Assembly: GCA_020638525.1 (NCBI GenBank)
Contig: JACKIL010000001.1
Coordinates: forward strand, 1 to 64,000
Direction of reading: 5' to 3'
Source: Caulobacterales bacterium
GTDB lineage: Bacteria > Pseudomonadota > Alphaproteobacteria > Caulobacterales > Parvularculaceae
Length of the DNA: 64,000 bases
The notes under the pieces are model-generated. The model was not told where the DNA came from, made no database searches, and saw only the letters and a list, made by a program, of their open reading frames with translations. A program made the translations under genes and the position numbers. This document shows positions 25,807 to 34,745 of the stretch, piece after piece (positions within the stretch are counted from its first letter, which is position 1; each line of letters starts with the position of its first letter).

Positions 25807-28044
25807 ATGCCCGAAGAACAGGCGAGAGAAGAACTGCAAGCGCAGATGGCGCTCCCGATGGCTGAAAACGCGGTCATGCGCGTCAAGGTGCTGTTTCCCT
25901 TGCCGCTTTTTCAGGCGTTCGACTATCTCGCGCCGGCGGAGATGGGGCTTTCCCCGGGTGACTGGGTCGCCGCGCCTTTCGGCCGCAACGTCTTTTACGG
26001 CGTCGTCTGGCCGGCGGACGCTGGGGAAAACGAGGAATTCGACGCCTCGAAGCTGAAGGCTGTGGCGGAGAAGGTGGGCGCGCCGCCGCTTGCGGGCGAG
26101 ATTCTGGACTTTCTCGCCTGGGTCGCGGCTTACACGATGTTTCCGCTCGGCTCTGTCCTCCGGCTTTCGATGCGCTCGGGCGAAGCGCTCGCTCCGCCGC
26201 AGGGGCTATTCGGCTATCGCGCGAGCGGCGCCGCGCCGGATCGCATGACGGCGCAGCGCGAGGCGGTGCTCGAAGCGGCGGGCGAGGGCGCGCTGACGGC
26301 GAAGGAACTCGCGGAGAAATCCGGCGCGAGCGAAGGCGTCGTGCGCGGCCTTGCGAAAGCAGGCGCGCTCACTGAAGAGCGCATCGATCCCGACCCGCCA
26401 TTCGCAGAGCCGAACCCGGATGCGCCCTCGCGGCCGCTTTCGCCGGAACAGCGCGCGGCGGCGGACGCGCTCATCGAAAAGATTTCGGCGCCGTCGCCTT
26501 CGCCCGTTCTGCTCGATGGCGTCACAGGCTCCGGCAAGACGGAAGTCTATCTCGATGCGGTCGCGCATGTTCTGCGCACGCAGCCCGACGCGCAGATCGT
26601 CATTCTCATTCCGGAGATCGCGCTGACATTGCCGTTTCTGAAACGCATCGAGGAACGCTTCGGCGCGGAGCCTGCGGCCTGGCACTCCGACATAAGTTCG
26701 GCGGCGCGCCGGCGCGTCTGGCGGCGCGTGATCGAAGGCAATGCGCGGCTCGTCGTCGGCGCGCGATCGGCGCTGTTTCTTCCGTATAAAAATCTTCGTC
26801 TCATCGTCGTCGATGAAGAACACGAGAGCGCCTACAAGCAGGAAGACGGCGTTATCTATCAGGCGCGCGACATGGCGGTGGTGCGCGGCGCGCGCGGGAA
26901 ATTTCCCGTCGTGCTCGCTTCGGCGACGCCTTCGCTTGAAACCGTCGTCAATGTCGATCAGGGCCGCTACGACATCGTGCGGCTTGAAAGCCGCTTCGGC
27001 GGCGCGCAATTGCCTGACGTGCGTCTTGTCGACATGCGCCATGACGGGCCGGAGCCGGGCTCGTGGCTGTCGCCGCAGCTTGTCGACGGCGTCAATCAGG
27101 CGATCGGTTCGGGCGGGCAGGCGCTTTTGTTTCTCAACAGGCGCGGTTACGCGCCGCTGACGATCTGCCGGCGCTGCGGGCACCGCATGAAAGCGCCCGA
27201 TTCCGATACTTTCCTTGTCGAGCACCGCTTCGAGAACAAGCTCGTCTGCCATCACACCGGCTTTTCGATGCCGAAGCCGGATGCGTGCCCTGTCTGCAAT
27301 GCGGTGGGCTCGCTCGCCCCTTGCGGGCCGGGCGTCGAGCGCATCGCGGAAGAAGCCGCGCAGCGCTGGCCGAACGCGCGCCGCGCCGTGCTTTCGTCCG
27401 ACACCGCGCCGTCGCCCTCGCAGATGCGCGCAATCCTCGATCTGATGCGCGACGGCGGGATCGACATTCTTATCGCGACGCAGATCGTCGCGAAGGGGCA
27501 CAACTTTCCGAACCTCACCTTTGTCGGCGTCGTTGACGCCGATATGGGCCTTGCGGGCGGCGATTTGCGCGCGGCCGAGCGCACTTATCAATTGCTCAAT
27601 CAGGTCGCAGGCCGTGCGGGACGGAGCGAGAAGGCGGGCCGCGCGCTGCTTCAAACTTTCGCGCCCGAAACGGCCGTGATGCAGGCGCTCGCCGGCGGCG
27701 ACCGCGACGATTTTCTGGCGGCCGAAGCGCAGTCGCGCATGGACCTTGGCTTTCCGCCTTACGGGCGCCTCGCTGCAATCATTCTGCGCTCCTCCAATGA
27801 AAAGCTTCTGCAGGATTCAGCGATTGAACATCGCAACGCCATCCCGCGCGCCGACGGCGTCGAAGTGTGGGGCCCGGCGCCGGCGCCGTTTTATCGCTTG
27901 CGCGGCGAGGCTCGGATGCGCTTTCTTGTGAAGACGCGGCGCGACGTTCACGTTCAGGGCTTCCTCAATGCGTGGCTCAAAAAGGTGAAGCTGCCGGGCG
28001 CCGTGCGCCGTGTCGTCGACATCGATCCGTATACGTTCTTGTGA
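25807..28044 (+). CDS. priA: primosomal replication-restart helicase PriA, one zinc site lost
   Basis: 745 residues from ATG 25807; ATGs at 25845 and 25858 are alternatives, and upstream codons overlap the divergent gene. The 3'-DNA-binding domain (VLFPLPLFQAFDYL) is followed by a winged helix, Walker A GVTGSGKTEVYL, DEEH box, GSAT-equivalent LASATPSLE and motif VI QVAGRAGRS. PriA reloads the replisome at stalled forks. The first zinc site is intact (C454, C457, C494, C497), but the second is mostly replaced: A463, S466 and T484 stand where Cys is usual, leaving only C481. Confidence 0.93.
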   Translation: MPEEQAREELQAQMALPMAENAVMRVKVLFPLPLFQAFDYLAPAEMGLSPGDWVAAPFGRNVFYGVVWPADAGENEEFDASKLKAVAEKVGAPPLAGEILDFLAWVAAYTMFPLGSVLRLSMRSGEALAPPQGLFGYRASGAAPDRMTAQREAVLEAAGEGALTAKELAEKSGASEGVVRGLAKAGALTEERIDPDPPFAEPNPDAPSRPLSPEQRAAADALIEKISAPSPSPVLLDGVTGSGKTEVYLDAVAHVLRTQPDAQIVILIPEIALTLPFLKRIEERFGAEPAAWHSDISSAARRRVWRRVIEGNARLVVGARSALFLPYKNLRLIVVDEEHESAYKQEDGVIYQARDMAVVRGARGKFPVVLASATPSLETVVNVDQGRYDIVRLESRFGGAQLPDVRLVDMRHDGPEPGSWLSPQLVDGVNQAIGSGGQALLFLNRRGYAPLTICRRCGHRMKAPDSDTFLVEHRFENKLVCHHTGFSMPKPDACPVCNAVGSLAPCGPGVERIAEEAAQRWPNARRAVLSSDTAPSPSQMRAILDLMRDGGIDILIATQIVAKGHNFPNLTFVGVVDADMGLAGGDLRAAERTYQLLNQVAGRAGRSEKAGRALLQTFAPETAVMQALAGGDRDDFLAAEAQSRMDLGFPPYGRLAAIILRSSNEKLLQDSAIEHRNAIPRADGVEVWGPAPAPFYRLRGEARMRFLVKTRRDVHVQGFLNAWLKKVKLPGAVRRVVDIDPYTFL

Positions 28045-28130
28045 GGCAAGGCTTGGAAATCGGCGAGGCGACTTCTGTTCCGGTCAAGGGAACGATCCGT
28101 GCGCGCGACGCGGTTCGCCGCGTCTCGCCC

Positions 28131-28865
28131 ATGCTGCGCCGATATTCGGCGCGCGCACTCGACCTCATCCTGCCGCCGCAATGCCCGATCACGGGCGAGC
28201 GCGTCGCGTCGCCGGGACAATTGAGCGTTTCCGGCTGGTCACGGCTCAACTTCATCGACGATCCGGCCTGCGCGCGGTGCGGCGCGCCTTTCGCGCACGA
28301 GAATGGCGAGGGCGCCGAATGCGCGGCCTGTATCGCCGAGCCGCCATCCTTCGATCGCGCCCGGGCTGCGGTCATTTATGACGATGCGAGCCACAAGCTC
28401 ATTGTCGGCTTCAAGCATTCGGACCGGACGGACCTTATTGCGCTGTTCGCCACCTGGCTCGCCCGCGCCGGGGCGCCTTTCCTCCGTGAGGGAACGATCC
28501 TCGTTCCGACGCCGCTTCACGCGCGGCGTCTGCTCTCGCGGCGCTACAATCAGGCCGCGCTCCTCGCGAATGCACTCGGCAGGGCGAAAGGCGCGCCCGT
28601 CGTCAATGTGCTGAGGCGCACCCGCCAGACGCCGCCGCAACAATCGCTTTCGGCGGCGGCCCGCCAGCGGAATGTCGCCGGCGCCTTCGATATTCGTCCC
28701 GAACTGGCCTGCGACATCGCGGACGCTCACATCGTGCTGATCGACGACGTGCTGACGACGGGGGCGACCTTGTCGGCCTGCGCGCGCGTGCTTAAGAAAG
28801 GAGGGGCGGCGTCAGTCGACGCGCTCGTCCTCGCAAGGGTTATGCGCAGCGGCGAGGCGATTTGA
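28131..28865 (+). CDS. comF: ComF-family amidophosphoribosyltransferase-like protein
   Basis: 244 residues from ATG 28131. An in-frame GTG at 28041 overlapping the priA stop would give 274 and cannot be excluded. An N-terminal zinc-ribbon-like Cys set (CPITGE, CARCGAP, CAACIAEP) precedes a phosphoribosyltransferase-like fold with PTPLHARRLLSRRYNQ and the PRPP motif VLIDDVLTTGATL. ComF proteins are linked to DNA uptake and to single-strand handling during transformation. Close placement after priA suggests cotranscription. Confidence 0.88.
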   Translation: MLRRYSARALDLILPPQCPITGERVASPGQLSVSGWSRLNFIDDPACARCGAPFAHENGEGAECAACIAEPPSFDRARAAVIYDDASHKLIVGFKHSDRTDLIALFATWLARAGAPFLREGTILVPTPLHARRLLSRRYNQAALLANALGRAKGAPVVNVLRRTRQTPPQQSLSAAARQRNVAGAFDIRPELACDIADAHIVLIDDVLTTGATLSACARVLKKGGAASVDALVLARVMRSGEAI

Positions 28866-28909
28866 ACGCCGTAGCCGGAAGAGCCGAACTCGGAAGAGAT
28901 TTTTCGTTC

Positions 28910-29173
28910 ATGCAGCCTGTCACGATTTATACCAAGCCCATGTGCCCCTATTGCACGCGCGCGCTCAAGCTTCTTGAAAAGAAGGGCGCGGCCTTTACGG
29001 AGATATCGGCGGCTTTCGACAAGGAAAAGCGCGAGGAAATGATCCAGCGCTCGAACGGGCGGATGACCTATCCGCAAATTTTCATCGGCGACACGCATGT
29101 CGGCGGGTGCGACGATCTTTATGCGCTCGATTATGCGGGCAAACTCGACGGGCTTCTGAATGGCGCAGCATAG
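28910..29173 (+). CDS. grxC: glutaredoxin 3
   Basis: 87 residues from ATG 28910 (GGAAGAGA upstream). The active site is CPYC, and the cis-Pro is in MTYPQIFI, followed by GGCDDLYAL, which binds glutathione. It is a dithiol glutaredoxin that reduces protein and glutathione disulfides. Its 3' end overlaps the nitrilase gene by 14 bp. Confidence 0.93.
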   Translation: MQPVTIYTKPMCPYCTRALKLLEKKGAAFTEISAAFDKEKREEMIQRSNGRMTYPQIFIGDTHVGGCDDLYALDYAGKLDGLLNGAA

Positions 29174-30005
29174 CCAACCTTTTCTCGCCGCCTGCGTGCA
29201 GCTTCGCAGCGGCATCGACCGGCGCCGTAACACCTCAGCCGCGCTCGACCTCATCGCCGAAGCGGCGGGCAAAGGCGCAAAGCTGATCGCGACGCCGGAG
29301 ATGACGAACATCATCGACCGCGATGCGGACCGCATGTTCGCTCACCTTGAGGAAGAAGCAGGCCTTGAGGAAATCGGCGCCTTCGCGGAGGCGGCGCGCG
29401 CGCATGGCGCATGGCTTCTCATCGGGTCGATGGCGGTGAAAATCGGCCAGCGCCGCGCGGCCAATCGCAGCTTTCTCTTTTCACCGAAGGGCGAGCTCGC
29501 CGCGCGTTACGACAAGCTGCACATGTTCGACGTGCAGCTTCCCAAGGGCGAGACGTGGAAGGAGTCGAACGTCTATCAACCGGGCGAAAGCGCGGTCATC
29601 GTCGAAACGCCGCTCGCAACGCTCGGCCTGTCGATCTGCTACGACGTACGCTTCCCGCATCTTTACCGCGCGCTCGCGCGCGCCGGCGCGGAAGTGATCG
29701 CCGTGCCCGCCGCCTTCACGAAGCAAACGGGCGAAGCGCACTGGAAGACGCTGCTCACCGCGCGCGCGATTGAATGCGGCGCCTACATTATCGCGCCGGG
29801 GCAGGGCGGCCTTCACGAAGACGGCCGCGAGACATACGGTCACTCGCTCATCATCGGGCCGTGGGGCGAAATCATCGCCGAAGCGCCAAGCGATGAACCG
29901 TGCGTAATCGTCGGTGAAATTTCTCCTTCGAAGGTTTCAGAGGTGCGCTCGCGCATTCCGAACCTCTCGCTGGAACGGCTCATCGCGGTTAGCCGTTCGG
30001 ACTGA
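29160..30005 (+). CDS. nitrilase-family amidohydrolase (Nit1-like)
   Basis: 281 residues of the carbon-nitrogen hydrolase superfamily. The catalytic triad is visible: Glu in LIATPEMTN, Lys in RYDKLHMFDV and Cys in LSICYDVRFPHLY. The YDKLHMFDV and CYDVRFP segments are those of the Nit1/YafV branch, whose known members are deaminated-glutathione amidases. Overlap with grxC fits a glutathione-related role, though the exact substrate is inference. Start ATG 29160 lies inside the grxC 3' end. Confidence 0.85.
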   Translation: MAQHSQPFLAACVQLRSGIDRRRNTSAALDLIAEAAGKGAKLIATPEMTNIIDRDADRMFAHLEEEAGLEEIGAFAEAARAHGAWLLIGSMAVKIGQRRAANRSFLFSPKGELAARYDKLHMFDVQLPKGETWKESNVYQPGESAVIVETPLATLGLSICYDVRFPHLYRALARAGAEVIAVPAAFTKQTGEAHWKTLLTARAIECGAYIIAPGQGGLHEDGRETYGHSLIIGPWGEIIAEAPSDEPCVIVGEISPSKVSEVRSRIPNLSLERLIAVSRSD

Positions 30006-30026
30006 CGATTAGCGTCTACCGGGACT

Positions 30027-30083
30027 GCTGAATTTCGCGCATCCAATAACGAATTGGATGCGCCCTCCGGCGCGAATTTCAGC
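30027..30083. repeat. two-stem composite hairpin
   Basis: Outer arms GCTGAATTTCGCG (30027) and CGCGAATTTCAGC (30071) are perfect 13-mers; inner arms CGCATCCAAT (30038) and ATTGGATGCG (30053) are perfect 10-mers. The outer and inner arms share two bases. It lies between the nitrilase stop and the ATG at 30099. Confidence 0.65.
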
Positions 30084-30098
30084 AAGAAGTTTCTTCTG

Positions 30099-31124
30099 AT
30101 GAATAGCGCGGCCGCACAGTCCTTTCTCGCGACACTGGCGCGCGACCCGGCCGTTTACCCTTTTCAGGTCGACCTCGTCGGCGATCAGGTTTTCCTTGCG
30201 TCCATTCCGCTTGAGCGTCAGGCGGAGGCGATCTTTCTCGATCAGCGCGCGCTGACGCCGCAAACGAAAGGCGCGTGGGCGCCGTGGCGCGAAGTCGCCC
30301 GTGCGGCGCGCGAAGCGCACGCCGGAAATCTCGCTTACCTTCTTCACGCCGGCCATTGCGGCTCCACCTTGCTTTCGCGTCTCATCGAGGCGGCGACTGG
30401 CGCGCGCGCCTTGCGCGAGCCCTTGCCGTTGCGCGCGCTCGCCGAAGACGCAGCGGACGCGCGTTTCGGCGCTTCCTTCCTGACCTCGCAGATGCGAGCG
30501 GAACGTCTCGCCGTTCTGGAGCGCATCTGGTCGCGCGGCGGCGCCGTCATCAAGGCGACCAGCATTTGCTGCGGCCTCGTCGATGAATTTCGCGCGGACG
30601 CGCCCGTCGCCTTTATCTATGTGCGGCCCGAGATTTTTCTGACCTTGCTCCTCGGCGGCGCGAACACGCATCTCGATCTTCGCAACTTTGCGAAGATGCG
30701 CGTGCGGCGCATGCTTTCAAAGACGCGACTGCCGACGCCGCTCGAAACGATGACGCCGGGCGAACTCGCTGCGATGAGCTGGCTCGTCGAGGCGTCTTCG
30801 ATCGCCGCCGCCAAGCGGCGCGTCATCGACGTTAACTTCGACCGCTTTCTGGCGGACCCTGCACCTGCGCTCTCAGCGCTCTGCCGGGCTCTCGGTTTTC
30901 CGGCCGACGATGCGGCGATCGGCGCGGCGATCGAAGGGCCCATCATGCGTCGCTACGCCAAGGCGCCCGAAATCGCCTATGACGCCTCGACCCGGGCCGA
31001 GATTATCGCCGAGGACGGCGTGCGCTGCCGGGAAGAGATCAATCGCGGCCTGCGCTGGCTGGAGCGCGTCGGGGCGACTTTTCCTGCCGGCGATGAAGCG
31101 CTTAGCCGTTTTGGAGCGCCCTGA
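30099..31124 (+). CDS. sulfotransferase-like P-loop protein
   Basis: 341 residues from ATG 30099. An in-frame TTG at 30054 is unlikely because its first codons lie inside a palindrome. A P-loop-like LHAGHCGSTLLSRLIEA (5'-phosphosulfate-type) is followed by LREPLPLRAL and a second helix-strand typical of sulfotransferase folds (AVIKATS, VAFIYVRPE). It may transfer sulfate from PAPS, but the 3'-phosphate motif is not clear and no PAPS-synthesis gene is near. The family assignment is moderate; the substrate is unknown. Confidence 0.6.
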   Translation: MNSAAAQSFLATLARDPAVYPFQVDLVGDQVFLASIPLERQAEAIFLDQRALTPQTKGAWAPWREVARAAREAHAGNLAYLLHAGHCGSTLLSRLIEAATGARALREPLPLRALAEDAADARFGASFLTSQMRAERLAVLERIWSRGGAVIKATSICCGLVDEFRADAPVAFIYVRPEIFLTLLLGGANTHLDLRNFAKMRVRRMLSKTRLPTPLETMTPGELAAMSWLVEASSIAAAKRRVIDVNFDRFLADPAPALSALCRALGFPADDAAIGAAIEGPIMRRYAKAPEIAYDASTRAEIIAEDGVRCREEINRGLRWLERVGATFPAGDEALSRFGAP

Positions 31125-31183
31125 TTGCGCCTGCGGCGCCCGAACACCTTGAAATATGGCCCAAAATTCTCAACATAGGGGCC

Positions 31184-31654
31184 ATGATCAAGTACCAGCT
31201 GCGTTGTGACGCCGAGCACGAGTTCGAGGGGTGGTTCCGCAATAGCGCCGATTTCGAGGCGCAGGCGGCCGATGGGCTTTGCGAGTGCCCGCTTTGCGGG
31301 TCGACCAGCGTCCGAAAAGCCATCATGGCGCCCTCCATTTCGACGAAAACGGGATCGCGCGACAAGCGCCTTGGCGAAATCCGCCAGGCGATGGCGGAGG
31401 CCGCGCGGCGCGCGCGCGACTATGTCGAAAAGAACTACGAATATGTCGGCGAGCATTTCCCCGAGGAAGCGCGCCGCATTCACTATGGCGAAACCGAGGA
31501 TCGCAGCATTTTCGGCGAGGCGACCGGCGCTGAGGCGAAGGAGCTGATCGAGGAAGGCATCTCGATCGCGCCGATCCCGCGTACGCCAGAGCCCGAGGTC
31601 GAGGCGGCCCCTGCAAAGCCCGCGATCGCGCCGCCGAAGAAAACCCTTAACTGA
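31184..31654 (+). CDS. DUF1178 family protein
   Basis: 156 residues. The N-terminus MIKYQLRCDAEHEFEGWF followed by CPLCGS is the hallmark of DUF1178, with Cys/His that could bind a metal. A charged helical middle and a Pro/Ala-rich tail follow. These proteins are widespread in alphaproteobacteria and have no assigned function. Confidence 0.85.
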   Translation: MIKYQLRCDAEHEFEGWFRNSADFEAQAADGLCECPLCGSTSVRKAIMAPSISTKTGSRDKRLGEIRQAMAEAARRARDYVEKNYEYVGEHFPEEARRIHYGETEDRSIFGEATGAEAKELIEEGISIAPIPRTPEPEVEAAPAKPAIAPPKKTLN

Positions 31655-31740
31655 TCGCCGCACCTCGCCCGCATTGGCGTCGGGCGCGAACGGGCGTAAT
31701 CGACGGGCGTCGTTAGTAATCACGGCGTTGGCGAACACCC

Positions 31741-33480
31741 ATGGCGACGCTCACAGACCGTCTGCGCGAACTCCCGTTCTTTTCTTCGCTCGATTCCGAT
31801 ACGGTTTCGGCGATCGTCGAGTGCGGCCAATGGTATTCGCTTGCGGGCGGCTGGGAGCTGTTCACGCAGGGCTCGCCCTCGCACATGCTCTATTTCGTCA
31901 TTTCAGGCCGGCTCATCGTTGTGCGCGAGGGGCCGACAAGCGAGGAAGTGGTCGGCTACATTCGGCCGGGCGAGCCGGTCGGCGAGATGTCGCTGCTCGC
32001 CGGCGAGAACCATTCCGCCTCCGTCTACGCGCTTCGCGATACGGAGATCCTTGCGCTGCCTTATGCGAGCATTGCGCACCTCCTCGACGCTGAACCCGAT
32101 TTCGCAAAGACGCTTGCGCTCGCGATCCTGCGGCGCGCGCGCCATCCGAGCGCCAGCTTCCACCAGTCTTCGCCGCGCGTATTCGCGCTGATTTCGACTT
32201 CGCCGTCGATTGATATCGATGCGAAAGCGAAGACGATCTGCCGCGAAATCGCCCGCTATGGCATGCGCGCCAAATGTTTCGTGGAAGCAAGCCATGACGG
32301 CCCGGTCGAGTCTTTCGATGCGCATGAAGTCGCCAACGACATCATCGTGCTCGCCGCGCGCATCAGCGATACGCCCTGGTATCGCTTTGTGTTGCGTCAC
32401 GCCGATCGCTTCTTCGTTCTCGCAAGGCGCGATGCGCGTGCGCCGCGTCCGTTTCCTCTGAGCCCTGATGAAAATTCTCCGGCGCGCCGGTTCCGGCTCG
32501 TCGATCTCATGATGATTCACGAAGGGCTTGTTTCATCGACCGTGCGCGAATGGGCGGACACGGTGGGCGCGAACCGTATCTTCCATTGGCGCTCCGAGGC
32601 GTCGGTCGGGCGCATTGCGCGTATCATCTGCGGCAAGAGTATTGGGCTCGTCCTGTCGGGTGGCGGCGCGCGCGCTTACGCCCATATCGGCGCGGTGCGA
32701 GCTTTCCGCGAGGCGGGCCTGCCGATCGACTTCCTTTGCGGCGCGTCGATGGGCGCGATTGTCGGCGCTTGCGTCGCAATGGGATGGAATGACGACGAGA
32801 TCGAAATGCGCGTGCGCGACGCTTTCGTCTCTTCAAACCCGCTCGGTGATCACGTTCTGCCGGTCGTCGCGCTGACGCGCGGCGCGCGCGTCGAGACCCG
32901 GTTGAAGAAGCATTTCGATGACGCGCTGATCGAAGAACTCGATACGCCGTTCTTCTGCGTTTCTTCTGACCTCGTCGAAGGCGTTTCTCGCATTCACAAA
33001 TTGGGGCTCCTTCGCGACGCGCTGAGAGCGTCGATCTCCCTTCCAGGCATTCTGCCGCCGGTCGTCGAAGACGGCGCGCTGCTTGTAGACGGCGCCGTGA
33101 TCGACAATTTTCCAACCGACCTGATGACGAGCGTTCATCGCGGCATGACCATCGGCATCGACGTTGCGCAGCGCGGCACGATCACCGCGGAGGATTTCAA
33201 GGACCCGCCGGGATTCTTCACCTGGGTGCGTCAGCACGGCCTTTCTTCGCCCCCGCCTATCGTAACGCTGCTAATGCGCGCAGCGACGGCGCGCCCTGAG
33301 CCTGCCGCCGCAGCGCACCCAGCGGACATCATGATCACGCCTGAAATTCCGGGCGTCGAGCTGCGCGACTGGAAGAAATATGACGACGCCGTCGCAGCAG
33401 GCTATGAGGCGGCGAAACAAGCGATCGCTGCGAACTGGAGCAATCTCTCATCGATTGCAGCCGCGACGAAAAGCAGTTGA
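31741..33480 (+). CDS. cyclic-nucleotide-domain patatin-like phospholipase (NTE/RssA type)
   Basis: 579 residues. An N-terminal cNMP-binding domain (about 1-130) contains FVISGRLIVVREG and GEMSLLAGENHSASV. A linker leads to a patatin domain with oxyanion loop SGGGARAYAHIGAV, nucleophile S336 in GASMG and catalytic D450 in VDGAVIDNFP. The order is that of neuropathy-target-esterase lysophospholipases. It likely deacylates lysophospholipids at the membrane, with nucleotide binding controlling activity by inference. Its stop is close to the next lipoprotein gene on the same strand. Confidence 0.9.
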   Translation: MATLTDRLRELPFFSSLDSDTVSAIVECGQWYSLAGGWELFTQGSPSHMLYFVISGRLIVVREGPTSEEVVGYIRPGEPVGEMSLLAGENHSASVYALRDTEILALPYASIAHLLDAEPDFAKTLALAILRRARHPSASFHQSSPRVFALISTSPSIDIDAKAKTICREIARYGMRAKCFVEASHDGPVESFDAHEVANDIIVLAARISDTPWYRFVLRHADRFFVLARRDARAPRPFPLSPDENSPARRFRLVDLMMIHEGLVSSTVREWADTVGANRIFHWRSEASVGRIARIICGKSIGLVLSGGGARAYAHIGAVRAFREAGLPIDFLCGASMGAIVGACVAMGWNDDEIEMRVRDAFVSSNPLGDHVLPVVALTRGARVETRLKKHFDDALIEELDTPFFCVSSDLVEGVSRIHKLGLLRDALRASISLPGILPPVVEDGALLVDGAVIDNFPTDLMTSVHRGMTIGIDVAQRGTITAEDFKDPPGFFTWVRQHGLSSPPPIVTLLMRAATARPEPAAAAHPADIMITPEIPGVELRDWKKYDDAVAAGYEAAKQAIAANWSNLSSIAAATKSS

Positions 33481-33536
33481 CGCCTTGCGTGTGTCATCAT
33501 GCGCGCCAATATTGCGGACGCATTCCTGAAGGGAAG

Positions 33537-34745
33537 ATGATTGTGAAAAGAGTGCTGGCGTCCGCGTGTCTCGCGTTTCTTGTGACAGCGTGCGCTCATG
33601 CGCGCGTTGAAGAAGCGGACGCAGGTGGCTGGGACCAGCGCAATCTCGACGCCATCGTCAACGCCGTTCAGAATTCCGGCGAGCATGGCCTCGATCCCGC
33701 AAACTATGACGTGTTGGGTCTTCAAGCGGCGCTTGCGCTTGGCGGCGAAGGCGCAAACGAAGCGGCGACAGAAGCGTTCTTCACGCTCGCTGCGGATATT
33801 TATGAAGGCGCGTTCGCGCCAGTCGACCGCACGCGCTGGCATATCGCCGGTCCGAGCCTCGACCCTGCGGCGATGGAAGACGCGCTGAGCAACGCGCTCG
33901 ACGATCACGATATTGAAAAGGCGCTTTCTTCCTTCGAGCCGCCGCAGCCGCAATATGCAGCGCTTAAAGCCGCGCTCGCTGCGACGCCGCCAGGCGACGC
34001 CGCCGCGCCGACCTTGAAACTCAACATGGAGCGCTGGCGCTGGATGCCGCGCGCGCTCGGCGACGACTATGTGCTCGTCAACGTGCCTGCTTACGAAGTC
34101 ATCATCGTCAGGCATGGTAAGGAGATTGACCGGCGCAAGGTAATCGTCGGCAAGACGTCTTCGCCGACGCCGCAATTCGGCGCCGTCATCACGGGCGTGT
34201 CCTTCAATCCGACATGGTACGTGCCCGGAAAGATTGTCGCGGAAAGCGTCGGCGCGCTCCTGAAGAGCAATCCGGACAAGGCGGCGAAGGAAGGTTATTA
34301 CGTGGCGCCCGATGGCGGCGTGCGCCAGAAGCCGGGCGATGGCAATGCGCTCGGCAAGATGAAGCTCGTCATGCCGAACCCTTACGCGATCTATCTGCAC
34401 GATACGCCCGCCAAGACGCTTTTTGCGCGCGACGCGCGCACCTTCAGTCATGGCTGCATCCGCGTCGACGGCGCGCTCGACTTCGCACGCCTCGTCCTCG
34501 GTTCAGACTGGAAAAAGGAGCAGGTGGACGAGCTTGTCGCGACGAAGGCGACGGTGACCGTCGATCTTCAAAAGCCGCTGCCGGTCTATGTCGTCTACTT
34601 TACGGCGGATGTCGTCGATGGCGCCGTCAGGTATTATCCGGACGTATACGGACTTGATCGCGAAATGATCGCCTCGCAAGCGCTTGCGCCGGCAGCGCCG
34701 GCGGAAACAGAAGAAGGCGGGTGCTATCCCGGCGAGACGAACTAA
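33537..34745 (+). CDS. lipoprotein L,D-transpeptidase (YcbB-like)
   Basis: 402 residues from ATG 33537, preceded by GAAGGGAAG; the frame runs further left but the signal sequence begins here. A lipobox LVTAC indicates a lipid-anchored periplasmic protein. A helical N-terminal region precedes a YkuD domain with HDTPAK and the active-site HGCIRV, H305 and C307. These enzymes form 3-3 cross-links in peptidoglycan or attach proteins to it. The last 4 bp overlap the end of a second, unrelated L,D-transpeptidase on the other strand. Confidence 0.9.
   Translation: MIVKRVLASACLAFLVTACAHARVEEADAGGWDQRNLDAIVNAVQNSGEHGLDPANYDVLGLQAALALGGEGANEAATEAFFTLAADIYEGAFAPVDRTRWHIAGPSLDPAAMEDALSNALDDHDIEKALSSFEPPQPQYAALKAALAATPPGDAAAPTLKLNMERWRWMPRALGDDYVLVNVPAYEVIIVRHGKEIDRRKVIVGKTSSPTPQFGAVITGVSFNPTWYVPGKIVAESVGALLKSNPDKAAKEGYYVAPDGGVRQKPGDGNALGKMKLVMPNPYAIYLHDTPAKTLFARDARTFSHGCIRVDGALDFARLVLGSDWKKEQVDELVATKATVTVDLQKPLPVYVVYFTADVVDGAVRYYPDVYGLDREMIASQALAPAAPAETEEGGCYPGETN

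Noticed and set aside
26206..27654. Minus-strand open frame of 482 codons
   Set aside because: Antisense to priA, which has all helicase motifs; the product is Arg-rich without domain signs.
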